Shown: positions 12,290-21,990 of the stretch, in pieces
Layout: the number at the start of each line of letters is the position of its first letter
Numbering within the stretch: the stretch's first letter is position 1
Assembly: GCA_022316685.1 (NCBI GenBank)
Contig: JAKJHU010000108.1
Coordinates: 1,054,001 to 1,118,000, forward strand
Length of the DNA: 64,000 nt
From: Progne subis subis
Taxonomy: Eukaryota > Chordata > Aves > Passeriformes > Hirundinidae
Direction of reading: 5' to 3'
Position numbers and translations under genes: made by a program
The notes under the pieces: model-generated
Seen by the model: only the letters and a program-made list of their open reading frames with translations
What the model was told of the DNA's origin: nothing
Database searches by the model: none

Positions 12290-12307
12290 AAAAAAAAAAA
12301 AAAAAAA
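12290..12307 (+). repeat. Poly-A run, 18 bases
   Basis: Uninterrupted A run. A T8 run lies about 30 bp upstream. Confidence 0.9.
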
Positions 12308-12822
12308 GAGTGAAATGAGTAAAATATTTACAGCTTGAACACATAAATATGTTTGCACTCTTCTGGGCAGCCCCCTTTTTAGAAATAATTTTCTCCTCTC
12401 AGCAATTCCATCTCAAACGCAGTAAAACAAAACAAAAAAAACTTTTGAGGCCATGACTTTGTAACCTCCCTGAAGTTTTGAACGCGGGCAGAGCTGGCCT
12501 GTGCACACGAGACAATCAAACACATGCTTAAATGTCAAGTAAACTCCTGTGTACATTATTTTTTTTTCCCCTCCACCAAAGGAAGAAATTGTGACAAGAT
12601 TTTATTTTGAATGCCCTGACAAAGCAGCACTTTCAGGCACGAGCAGGACACTCATCCCCCCTTCACCTCCCAGCACAAGATTCTATCAGCTGAAACACAA
12701 GCCTCATTCTGCACTGAGAGATTTTTTTTTCTCTTTTTTAATCCCCAAATAAAACCAACTTGCAAACAGCCTCCCTGGCCTTTTTAAAACCCGTTTTCAA
12801 TTGCTTTAAAACATAAAATAGA
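12308..12822. other. No gene seen
   Basis: AT-rich unique sequence with short T runs near 12559 and 12722. Nothing recognisable. Confidence 0.6.
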
Positions 12823-12860
12823 GATGGATGGATGGATGGATGGATGGATGGATGGATGGA
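12823..12860 (+). repeat. (ATGG)n microsatellite
   Basis: About nine perfect GGAT/ATGG tetranucleotide units. Confidence 0.95.
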
Positions 12861-13014
12861 CAGCTAGAGAAATGCTTTCAGTCATGCTTCCTCCCCCCCA
12901 CCACACACCTTTAAAATTGAAAAGCATCAGTATCCAAATAGCAACAGGAAATTTTTACCTTGTGGCTAAATAGCTCACTGTTCACTTTGCAGCTGCCTCT
13001 ATTTTTTGCTGGGC

Positions 13015-13103
13015 AAAAAAAAAAAAGGAAAAAAAAAAAAAAAAAAAGAAAAAAAGAAATAAAAACCAAAAACCAAACAACACCAGAATTAAAAAAAAAA
13101 AAA
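13015..13103 (+). repeat. A-rich low-complexity tract
   Basis: Includes a pure A19 run at 13029-13047 and an A13 run at 13091-13103, separated by AAAAAG and AAAAACC interruptions. Confidence 0.9.
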
Positions 13104-13192
13104 CAAAACACCCCACCAATACAAAAGTCTTTCCTAAGAAAACCAAGCTTTTGACATAAGGGCAGCGCCAAACGCAAACCTACAAAGAAATT

Positions 13193-13194
<2 letters not shown>

Positions 13195-13224
<30 letters not shown>
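13195..13224 (+). repeat. Poly-T run, 30 bases
   Basis: Uninterrupted T30 followed by CCCCCG. Together with the A-rich tract 90 bp upstream it is an inverted homopolymer pair. Confidence 0.95.
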
Positions 13225-13254
13225 CCCCCGTCCCGTCGTTATAATTCCTAATTT

Positions 13255-13533
13255 TGTGGGATGTATTGCTGGGGCTGTTTATCATAACAGTGTGCAATAA
13301 AAAGGACGACTAACTCTTGCAATTTTCTCCCTACTCCTCCCCTTGACAGGGGCCACTGATAGGGAAAGAGGCTCGGAAAAGCAGAGCAGTGAAAGGCTAA
13401 GAAACAATAGGCAACCATGGCTTTGACAATGCAGCCCTGAACCCTTTTTGCTCCCGCTGTGACACTTGCATTCAAGAGCAAGGGCGGCTGCCATCATAAG
13501 AATGGACAATGGCATGAGGAATACAAGGGAGAA
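13255..13533. other. Candidate conserved non-coding block with SOX-like sites
   Basis: Repeat-free block between two long homopolymer tracts. It carries AAACAATAG (13402-13410) and GACAATG (13425-13431 and 13505-13511), which fit the SOX core. A seven-base core is expected several times per window by chance, so only the clustering is suggestive. No reading frame with recognisable similarity. Confidence 0.4.
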
Positions 13534-13552
13534 AGGGGAGGGAGGGGGGGGG

Positions 13553-13594
<42 letters not shown>
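13534..13594 (+). repeat. G-run followed by poly-A run of 37
   Basis: GGGGAGGGAGGGGGGGGG (about 13535-13552), then GATATT and 37 uninterrupted A (13558-13594). The G part has G-quadruplex potential. The A run is the longest A run in the window. Confidence 0.95.
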
Positions 13595-13597
<3 letters not shown>

Positions 13598-13649
13598 GAA
13601 ATCAGATGAATTCAGAGCTAAGATGGCAGAGCTCTCACCTTTTCCGCTT

Positions 13650-13789
13650 TTTTTCGAGTAATCTGGATGGAGACGTCCCGCGGAGAAGAGATAAAAAAGG
13701 GTTGTGCTGAACTGTTGGATGGTTCTGAAGACTTCTGCATTTGCAAACGCATTTTAGAACTATTTGTAGGGGTATATATGCTGCATGCC
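13650..13789. other. Candidate regulatory block with POU-like palindrome
   Basis: Contains GCATTTGCAAACGC at 13737-13750, which differs by one base from the perfect palindrome found at 25389-25402. It lies next to the CT microsatellite. Conservation is unknown. Confidence 0.3.
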
Positions 13790-13838
13790 ATCTCTCTGTC
13801 TCTGTCTCTCTCTCTCTCCCTGTGTCTCTCTCTCTTCT
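13790..13838 (+). repeat. (CT)n microsatellite, interrupted
   Basis: CTCTCTGTCTCTGTCTCTCT and similar units over about 48 bp, pyrimidine-rich on the plus strand. Confidence 0.9.
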
Positions 13839-14368
13839 GTTTTATGTCCTGCTATCTCCATCACACACCTCTAATAGTATGAAGACTTTCTGCCCGTGTA
13901 AGTAAGTGAGAGTGTGTGTGTTCCTTAATGTTTGAATCAAGACACACGTCTGCATGCATTTCTAATCTAAGGAGCCTATAGCAGTTACTACAACTATCAA
14001 TTAGTCAGCAATAGCTCGAGATCCCCATGTGTCTGGGTGAACAAAGGTGAGAAACACATGCAAATAGTCCTCCAGCACCTGGGTCACGTACAGTAACTTA
14101 GCCAGCAACAAATAATTGCATCTGTTTCTGCCTTTTTTTTTTTTTTTTTTTTTTCCTTTCTTCCCCTCCTCCCGTGCTCCTCGCTCGTTGGGATGCAAAG
14201 TTCCAGGTTATTAATGTGGAATAGCAGCACAATTAGGCACGGCGCCGTATATTTTCAGCCCAACGACACAATAAAAGGGAATTAAGCTGAGCTGGGACGG
14301 GAATAAACAGGGGGGGACTTGGAAAGGGTTTAAAGTAAAGGATGCTCTGAGCTGTAGCAGTGCTTCCA
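13839..14368. other. No gene seen; contains poly-T of 22
   Basis: Unique sequence with short GT units near 13911-13920 and a T22 run at 14133-14154. Nothing else is recognised. Confidence 0.6.
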
Positions 14369-14425
14369 TTTTTTTTTTTTTTTTTAAATTTTATTTATTT
14401 TATATATATATTTTTTTTTTTTTTT
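14369..14425 (+). repeat. T runs and TA repeat
   Basis: T17 (14369-14385), a TTTTATTTATTTTATATATA stretch, then T15 (14411-14425). Confidence 0.9.
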
Positions 14426-14720
14426 GAGCAATTGTTCCTGTGTTAAAGGATGCGAATGATGTAAGATGCATTTGGTCGTTTCATATCTGTTAGATAAGAA
14501 ACTGGGTATTGCAGAGGAGACAGAGTGGATGCCTAATTTCCTGAAGTTAAGTCCATAAAGAGGGTAAGCTAAATCCGTTACTATTTTTTTTTTTATTAAT
14601 TAAGCGACTGTTACTTCTAAGATCGTTTTAAGGGTGGTTTTTTCAGATGTTTTAGACTTAAGCCAAACAATTAAGAAAGATACGGTACCTTTTACTCTCT
14701 CCTTCTTCTTAACCTCACAA
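14426..14720. other. Candidate conserved non-coding block
   Basis: Repeat-free except for one T run near 14585. It holds CAATTG, GATAAG and TTAATTAAG cores and several isolated CpGs. No reading frame. The texture fits an enhancer; conservation was not tested. Confidence 0.35.
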
Positions 14721-14794
14721 AAAAATGAGCCTCACCTTTAAAAACTCTCTGAGAGAAAACAGACTAAAAAAGACCCAAAAAACCTCCTAAAGAA

Positions 14795-14834
14795 ATATAT
14801 ATATATATATATATATAATTAAAAAAAAAAAAAA
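14795..14834 (+). repeat. (TA)n microsatellite plus A14
   Basis: About 11 AT units ending in AATT, followed by 14 A (14821-14834). Confidence 0.95.
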
Positions 14835-15133
14835 CCTGAACAAAATCAAAAGCAATAAAATGCAAAAAAAAAAAAGCTCCAAAATCCAGCACCACCCTGA
14901 CTCCACCACAAGAAAAGACAGAGCTAGGCTGCAATCCAGAGAGCATTTCAGAGGTGACAACACAGGCTGAGGACAATGTTATTTACACAGATTTGATCAG
15001 AGCGGCCACGGGCTCCAAACTCTAATTGAATTTGCAGAAATTATCCAGCCCGCATTTCGGAGTGCGGGGAACTCCGAAAATGAAGCGGTTTCACAGAGTT
15101 TGGGGCTGAGAATAAGCATTTTTTTATTAATTT
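14835..15133. other. No gene seen
   Basis: Unique sequence with a further A11 run near 14865. Nothing recognisable. Confidence 0.55.
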
Positions 15134-15152
15134 CCCCCCCCCCCCCCCCCCC
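15134..15152 (+). repeat. Poly-C run, 19 bases
   Basis: Uninterrupted C19 preceded by ATTTTTTTATTAATTT-like sequence and followed by TGCAG. The minus strand is a G19 run, able to form a G-quadruplex. Confidence 0.95.
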
Positions 15153-15734
15153 TGCAGAATATGCTCAGAGTCCTCCAAGGCTGCACGAACTCTCTCGTTA
15201 TCTCCCTTTCTCCTGATCTCAGCTTCGGTGGGAGGCTAATTAGTGACACCAAAGGCAAAATATCCTCACTGCTTTTGGGCTCGGAGGATCGGAGTTTATT
15301 TAGCTTGAGACAGCATAAAGGAAAAAAAAAAAAAAAGAAATTAAATGAAATCATCTTCAATTTCAAATAACTAATGAAAGCAACCCCTCCCCAGCTCCCT
15401 CACCTTTTAGGAACAGCCAGTGGCTGGAAGGTTGGAGCTGCTAACGACACTGAAGGTGCTCAAAGATTAAAGGAGAGCTGCAGGAACAGCCGGGCTTTGC
15501 CCCAAGAAGCCCTGGGTGGGAGCATCCCAGAGCTCAGCCTGAAAATAAAGTAAAAAAATACCCCGCTGCTCGGTGGGTGTTGTGCCTTGACCCGCCAGGC
15601 AGCTCCATTCCCAAACTTATCTGCTGGGAATTGCAGGAGAGCTGGAGATTCCCAGCGTGAGGAGCAGCACCTGCAGGCTCTGCATCCCCGGCAGGACCAG
15701 CCCCACTGCTGGGGCAGAGAGAAAACCCTCCCCA

Positions 15735-15739
<5 letters not shown>
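15153..15739. other. No gene seen; 15160-15345 possibly conserved
   Basis: The first 190 bp are repeat-free with a CTAATTAGTGACACC homeodomain-type core (about 15236-15250). The rest is ordinary unique sequence with an A14 stretch near 15323-15335. Confidence 0.4.
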
Positions 15740-15773
<34 letters not shown>

Positions 15774-15977
15774 ACAAAAAAATAATCTCAACCCTCTCGC
15801 CAAACAATGAGACCTTAAAAAAAAAAAAAAAAAATCCACGTTCGGGAGGGTATTCCATGCAGATAGGCAGGGGGAGGGGGCAGGGGATGAGGACAACATT
15901 TCCCATCGATGCCGTTTATTCCTTAGTCTCAGGGGAAAAAAAGAAAAAAAGAAAAAAAAAAAAAAAAGAAAAAAAGG
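15740..15977 (+). repeat. Cluster of A runs (A30, A18, interrupted A tract)
   Basis: A30 at 15740-15769, A18 at 15817-15834 and an AAAAAAAG-interrupted tract at about 15935-15977, with short unique spacers. A reading frame through them encodes only lysine and is not a gene. Confidence 0.95.
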
Positions 15978-16359
15978 GCTCTTTCCCCACTTTGGTGGGA
16001 ATTACTCATCTCCTTCATCGGGCCGGTCTCTGCCTGCAAATGTCCAGCTCAGGTGGGAAGGGGCATTGCTTTAGGGGGTCAGGCAGAGGGTGATCGCTCC
16101 ATGCCTTTCTGGGGGTGAAAAGTGGTGAAGTAACAGTGAAAAATCGTCATTTCTGCAGTGATCTGCCTGTTAAAGCACTCGGGCACGCAGATCTGGGGAT
16201 GGGAAGGGAGCTGAGGGAGGAAGGTGGTTAAAACAGAGAGCTGCCTATTCCCAACGCTATTTTCCATCCAATTCTTCCAGCTTTTAGCTTTCTCAGCACA
16301 GCCCATCCCCATAAAATAAGCCAGCTTTCTTTAAGAATAATAAAAAAAAAAAAAAGCCC
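15978..16359. other. No gene seen
   Basis: Unique sequence with one A14 run (16342-16355). Nothing recognised. Confidence 0.6.
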
Positions 16360-16540
16360 CACACAGATGAATAGACAGCGCTAATCAGATGTAATGTAAT
16401 GGAATACTCTTCTTCATCTAATCTGTCTGCTCTGTGTAATCTCGCTATTCTCCCAGCTCCAGCATTTGTAACAGGCATGACATTGATTCCCATCTCGGAT
16501 AATGTTATTTCAGTGTTTTATTCTTAAATGAGCCTACGAG
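16360..16540. other. Candidate conserved non-coding block
   Basis: Repeat-free AT-rich block with repeated CTAATC/TAATC bicoid-type cores (CGCTAATCAGATG, CATCTAATCTGTC, GTGTAATCTCGC). The three spaced TAATC cores are the specific feature. Conservation is not tested. Confidence 0.4.
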
Positions 16541-16839
16541 TTGGGTGGCTGCTTGGCATTCCAAACTCTTCATCAGCTTGGCGCGGCGATCTGGGGGTGT
16601 AGAGAGGAGAGAGAGGAGCGGGGCTGCTCCTCTCTGCTGCTTTTGAGCGGTTGGCGCCTCCCAACCCTCAGAGCCCGGCACGAATTTTTATACAGACAAA
16701 AGGACCAGCAGAATTTAACCACAGGACTGCCCAAGATCAGCAGCAAAAAGGATAAAAAAAAAAAAAAAAAAAAATTAAAAAAAAAATCCCACAAATCCTA
16801 GCAAAGCTTATTTGATAAGATCTGCCTGCAGCCAGCAGC
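16541..16839. repeat. Ordinary sequence with A21 and A10 runs
   Basis: A21 at 16754-16774 and A10 at 16777-16786. The remaining 250 bp hold no recognisable element. Confidence 0.7.
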
Positions 16840-17230
16840 TGGGAAAAGACGAAATCTTTACACACAGAGCTGGTGCTTTTTGGGGGCTTTGTTTTTCTTT
16901 TAATGTTTTCTAAAATGCAGAATGATTTCCTTAAACAAACATTTCGGCAGCATCCACCTAGGTTTTCCCCAAAGAGAAAGGAAAGCAATTTTCTGGGACG
17001 AGCAGGATTCCCAGCTAATCGGACAAATCATTCTGCTGGGGAAATGACAGCAGTGGGGAGAACAAACAAACCCTCTCAGACAAACAAATATATTTGAATG
17101 TAATAAAAATGTTGACAACTGTTATGTGATTATAGCAATTGTTTTATTCATTTAAGGCCTCACCATCAGAATAATTTAAAATTAAGTGAGAAACATCAGC
17201 CCCTTGGGTTTTGCAGAAGATATTTAATTT
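16840..17230. other. Candidate conserved non-coding block
   Basis: Long AT-rich repeat-free block with AGCTAATCGG, AAATGACAGCAG (MEIS/TGIF-like TGACAG), GATTATAGCAATTG and a TTTTATTCATTT core. No reading frame is maintained. One of the best enhancer-like textures in the window. Confidence 0.4.
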
Positions 17231-17379
17231 GGAGGAATAGTTGTGGGGTTGTCTTTTTTTTCTTTTTTTCAAACATAGCTATTTTCAACGTTGCAAGATA
17301 GAGCTCTCTCTCTCTTTTTTTTTTTCTAATTTTATTTTAAGAATAGACCCCATTTAGGATTTCACATTGTAAATCTCCC
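17231..17379. repeat. T-rich and CT simple sequence
   Basis: T runs near 17252-17270 and CTCTCTCTCTC followed by T10 at about 17304-17326. Confidence 0.8.
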
Positions 17380-17640
17380 TATGTCTGAATGCTGTTACAA
17401 GGTTTGACAATGAAAGAATAATTCATGTCAGACAAAAAGAGCCCTTCAATCAGCTTCATGCAGCTTTTCTCCTGCAGGGCTATGCCAAAACGAATGTGGA
17501 ATCCTGAACTGAACCATCCATCACATTTCCCGAGTCTTTCAATTAATGACACTGCAATCAGATCGATGGCGTGTAATAAGAAAAGAGCTTTGCATTTCTA
17601 TACCTATTAATTCGCTGAGTAACTCCAGTGGTAAAACGTG
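17380..17640. other. Candidate conserved non-coding block
   Basis: Repeat-free block with CAATTAATGACAC (17540-17552), CTATTAATTCGC near 17604-17615 and GATCGATGG. The open frame at 17425-17610 lacks any similarity I recognise. Conserved-element texture only. Confidence 0.4.
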
Positions 17641-18313
17641 ACCAGAAAGGGAAGAGAAAAGAAAATTTCATCCTCCTGGCGAGATTTTGGGGGATGTTGA
17701 AGCCAAGCTGGACAAGGCTCGGCGTCACTCCAAAGCCCTGCTCGGAGCAGAAATCACACAGGGGTTTTTTTTGTTGTTTACAGCAGCACAGTCTCTCTCA
17801 CAGACAGGTCTTTGCTGCTGTTTAAGGGAGAGTTTTCCAGGGAGGCCCTCTAAAGAGGAGCCTGTTTTTCCTGCAGGCTGCTCAGGGGTGTCCCAGGGCA
17901 GGATGTGCAGCCTGGCTTTGCAGGGCCAAGGCAGTAATTAGCCACCCAATTCCCAGATCGCAACACGCGCCGAGGACGGAGCTGCCTCACGCGGCGACTG
18001 AACCTCCAACACCACGAGCTGGGGAGGGGTGAGGGCAGGCAGGACACACACCCCCCCCAAAAAAAAAACCTTTAGGGTGACCTCACGTCAGCGAAGTGGC
18101 ATAAGATATTTTGGATCAATGACAAAAAAAAAAAAAAATGAGCGAGGCTTTGCAGAAGGGAGCTGCCAAGCACATTTCAATTCCCTTCCTGCAGGCATTG
18201 GGGGGGATTGTTTGGAGAAGCAGAGAGCTACGGGCAAGGGAAAAGTGCAGCTCACCAGAACACAGGTGTGATTAAAAGGAGCTAATTTGCAAATTTTTCC
18301 TCTTAAAAGGTAG
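17641..18313. other. No gene seen
   Basis: Unique sequence. A small CpG cluster lies at about 17958-17998 and an A15 run at 18124-18138. Confidence 0.6.
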
Positions 18314-18392
18314 ATTGTGCACCTTAAAATGCCCAGCTTACAAAATACCATCTCTGAGGAGTAAACTCAGACCAAGGGGCTTCACCGCCGTG
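18314..18392 (+). repeat. Copy 1 of a 79-bp near-perfect duplication
   Basis: Begins ATTGTGCACCTTAAAATGCC and ends GGGCTTCACCGCCGTG. The same 79 bases recur at 20968-21046 with a single difference (T at 18362, C at 21016). Flanking sequences differ at once on both sides. I do not recognise it as a known transposon. Confidence 0.95.
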
Positions 18393-20074
18393 GAAGGAAG
18401 GAGCGATTTGGAGGAGACAGGAGTGGATCAGGGGTGGTGAGAGACAAATCTTGGCTCCAGAAAGATCCTCCTTGTGTTACCTTGGACAGGAAACTGGAGG
18501 TGAAGCGTCCCCACCAACCCCAACCCTTCCTCTGGGTCGGATAACTCCTCAACCTCCAGCACTGACAGGAATTTCAGCGGCTTTGGCTTCACCTCAAAGG
18601 AAAAGGAGCTGCAGCTGGGATAGGAGATGGGCCTGGGTCAAAACCTGCAGAAAGACCTTCTTTTGGGAGCAATAGGCTTTCAGGGAGGTTGTGTACTTTG
18701 GAAGTCTTCAGAAAAAAGGGAAAATAAAAACCCAAACTTTATGAGAGAAAACAAGGAATGGAACAACAGGAAACAAGGGAGGTTTTCAAGGTTCACTTCC
18801 CCAAATATCAAAGAGTGCCCTTAAAGGATCATTTCTGGCTTTGCCTCTTGACATCTTTTTAAAATCAAATTTCAGCAATTTCAAATTTCAGCTGCCTCTC
18901 CTGACAAAAAAAAAAAAAAAAGAAGAAAGCAAGCTTTGTGAATGCTACAGCTGAATGTGCCCATCCGTGCCACACACACAGGGAGCACCCAGGATGGGAA
19001 CTGAAAACTCCAGGGCAACAACAGAGGAACGGGACGGTGCCCATGAGCTGACTTGCAAAATAACTGCAACTCAAGCACGGTCTGAGGTGCCCAGACAAAG
19101 AACAATAAATAAATAAATCACGTCGAAGCAGAGACAATCCCTCTGCAATAAAACAGGAGAGCTGAATGCAGGCTAAAGAAAACTGAAGAAAAATGAAATC
19201 TGGGATGAGGAGGGGCGAGGCTGGAAGGAGCTTTGAATAGGAAACCAAATGCAAAATATTTACATTGCACATCACCACATCTTGTCCTCCCACTGCAGTG
19301 GGCACAAAGACACAACTGTAGGTGCATCAGGACCCCACAATATTTTGGAGGAGCAGATTTTGGAGCTCAGGGGCAGTGTTCCCACCTCAGTGACCTCCAA
19401 GGAACGATCACACCGCCTCTCCTGGCCTACAGAAACACAACCCCAAGCGGGTTTAGCGTGTCAGCAGCCCCACACAGGGAGCTGTTTTTAATCCCAGGGG
19501 CTGGGGGGCTGTTCCTGCCATCACACAGGATTCCCACAACTCATCCACGTCTGGAGATCTCCAGCTCTGAGCAGTGCCCTGCCCACTGCAAGGCACAGTT
19601 TGTTCTCCACGGCTCAATGAAGTACTAATGTCCTGTCGGCGAGCAGCTCAGGCAGAGGGGAGAAGAGGGTGCTGCTGCCTCCAGCCGTGATTTTGGCCCT
19701 GGCTGCCTCCCAGGAGCTCACAGAGCTTCACAAGGCATAGGCAGCCCTGCTTGCATCTGCTTCCCTCTGCTGTAGCTGCAGCCAGACATGCACGCTGCTA
19801 TTTTCTATTTTTTCTTCTTTTTTTGCCTTTAAAATAGGTTTGGGCAAGCTTTGGGGAGGATTTCGCAGGCTCCTTCTCCTGCTCTCTCTCAAAGGAGCTT
19901 GGGGAGTGATCACTGCAAATGAATCTGATGAAGAGAAGGATTCTCTAACTGTTTGCCTTCTTCAGGGCTGGGGTAAAGCGGCATTTGGGCTCATGGTGAA
20001 GCATCTGTCTGCAAAAACTGTGGGGCCCCTGCCAGCAGAGCCAGGTACCTCCTTGTTTCTGGGCAGAAAATGGG
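18393..20074. other. No gene seen
   Basis: Unique sequence with an A16 run (18906-18921) and three AAAT units near 19106-19118. No recognisable element. Confidence 0.6.
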
Positions 20075-20263
20075 AAAAAAAATCCCCACCCAGACTGCCC
20101 AAAGCCAAAAAAATCCCCACCCGGATTGCCCAAAGCCAAAAAAAATCCCTACCTGGACTGCCCAAAGCTAAAAAAAATCCCTACCTGGACTGCCCAAAGC
20201 TAAAAAAAATCCCTACCTGGACTGCCCAAAGCCAAAAACTCCCCACTTGGAATGCCCAAAGCC
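20075..20263 (+). repeat. Minisatellite, six units of about 32 bp
   Basis: Units start at 20075, 20107, 20138, 20170, 20202 and 20234, with lengths 32, 31, 32, 32, 32 and 30. Each unit is an A run, then ATCCCTACCTGGACTGCC or a close variant, then CAAAGC. The three inner units are almost identical, pointing to recent expansion. No plus-strand frame contains a stop, so an open frame (first ATG at 19993, stop at 20442) runs through it; this is a by-product of the repeat. Confidence 0.95.
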
Positions 20264-20339
20264 ATGGCCAAACCCAGGTTTTGGGAGCCAGCCCTTTGTC
20301 CCGTGCATTTCTGGGTATTCAGCTGCCAAGGTGCAATCC

Positions 20340-20650
20340 CAGCATTGCAACAGTCATTATTCCTTTACACTTTCTGTACACTTTCTCCATGCTCCTGGTG
20401 CTCCTGCCCGTGATTAATACCACAATTAGAGGTCAGCATTAAAGCAATCAATGCAACAAGGGTGCTGCTCCTCAGCCAGCACCTGTAAAACGCCCCTGGT
20501 GTCTCCTTATCTGGGAATCCAACCTCAGCTTTCTCCAAATCCAGAGCGCTGCAATCATCCCTTTCCATCCAAATAAAAGTATTTCAATGTCTGCCTTTCG
20601 CAAATAATTACCTGACAGCACAATATTAGTGAAATGTAGATGAGGAAATG
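20340..20650. other. Possible conserved non-coding block
   Basis: Repeat-free. Includes GTGATTAATACCAC, CACAATTAGAGGTC and AAATAATTACCTGAC homeodomain-type cores. Weak call on texture. Confidence 0.3.
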
Positions 20651-20667
20651 AGAGGGAAACCTGAAGG

Positions 20668-20735
20668 TGGGTGAGATCACAGAATTAAAGGATGGGTTGG
20701 GTTGAAAGCAACCTTCAGGATCACCCAGGTGCTAA
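20668..20735 (-). mobile_element. CR1 LINE fragment, short
   Basis: GATCACAGAATTAAAGGATG, then GGTTGGGTTGAAAGCAACCT and CAGGATCACCCAGG, matches the last 60-70 bases of CR1 in reverse. A second short piece (GGAATTACAAGGCTGGAAGA, about 20756-20775) may belong to another decayed copy. Confidence 0.7.
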
Positions 20736-20967
20736 AATATTTGCAGGGTGTGCATGGAATTACAAGGCTGGAAGAGGCTGGCCATGGTTTAAGTTTTAAT
20801 AAAGGGAGGGACATATACTAGGACAATTCTGTATTTTCTGGGCAGCTCAGTGAGGCAGGGGACACGGGGCCCTTTGAAAAGGACGATGTGTTGTCGCTGG
20901 AATGACAACAGATTGAGGAGTCAAAGCCCAGGGTGGGGCAGGGGTGACCCCAGCTTCCCATTCCTCA

Positions 20968-21046
20968 ATTGTGCACCTTAAAATGCCCAGCTTACAAAAT
21001 ACCATCTCTGAGGAGCAAACTCAGACCAAGGGGCTTCACCGCCGTG
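20968..21046 (+). repeat. Copy 2 of a 79-bp near-perfect duplication
   Basis: Same orientation as 18314-18392, 2654 bp downstream, 78 of 79 bases identical. Upstream it is joined to CATTCCTCA, where copy 1 has AAAAGGTAG. Downstream it continues AAGTATTC, where copy 1 has GAAGGAAG. Confidence 0.95.
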
Positions 21047-21990
21047 AAGTATTCATTCCCACGCCATGAAATAAAAACCAAACACAGAGTTTTGGTCTGG
21101 GCTCTGTCCAGAGCCTGCCCTCACCCCCTCTGATAAAACGATGGAATCACATCCACAGATTTTGGCAGCTCCCAGGTTTGTTTTTCCCAGCGGGCCTGAA
21201 GGGACTCTGCCTGCCAGAGCTCTGATCTCTGAGGGCCACTTCTGCTCTCAGCTTATCCCAAAATGCAGCTCCCAGCCTGGAACAGCCTCTCCCAAGGTGT
21301 TCCAGGACAAGCTCAGTTCCTCAGGCCCATCTGGAATGGAATAAGGACACGCTTGAGGGGAGGGAGAGGCACAGAAAGGAATTTATTTATTAATTGCCCT
21401 TTCTCAATCTCCCTACTGGGGTCTCTACTCAGAGAGTGGGGCTTGGGGTGGATGATAATCTGGTGAATTTGTTTCCTCTTCCAGAGGTGTGGAAAACTGA
21501 ACAGGATTCCCAATGAAATTTGGAGGCTGCTCCACAGCTGAGAGCAAGAACCAGCACCCTGCACAGTCCAGCAGAAGTCAGACAGCAGCAATTAACTCCT
21601 GTTTCCTCATCAACACTGTGCCCTCAGTCATCTAATTAACAAAAATATTTCAGTGGTGCCAATTTGGTTTTTAAAAAAATTCTTTATATATATAATTTTT
21701 ATTTTATTTCCAGAGTTGTGCCTAGAGCTCCTATAAAGATTTTCAGAATTCTGAGCTCTACTTAAAAACACAGAAAAAAAAAAAAAAAAAATCAGCCTCC
21801 AGGTCTTTCCCTGCGTCTTCCAGCTACCAAACTTTTAAATTCTGGGCATTCCATGCTTAGGGCTGACACTGCACTCATGATTTCTGTTGCAAAATTATTG
21901 AGGGAGCCTCCCTACAAAAGTGGAAACACTTCCATTTCAGATCATTCCATCTCTGCACTTGCCCCCTTCTCTTCACTGGTTAAAGAGATT
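21047..21990. other. No gene seen
   Basis: Unique sequence with a TATATATATAATTTT tract near 21686-21700 and an A18 run (21774-21791). Confidence 0.6.

Noticed and set aside
13558..13594. A37 as the tail of a processed pseudogene
   Set aside because: The upstream sequence shows no recognisable mRNA and no target-site duplication was found.
15587..16093. 168-codon frame rich in lysine
   Set aside because: It crosses three poly-A runs; lysine stretches come from the A runs, not from a protein.
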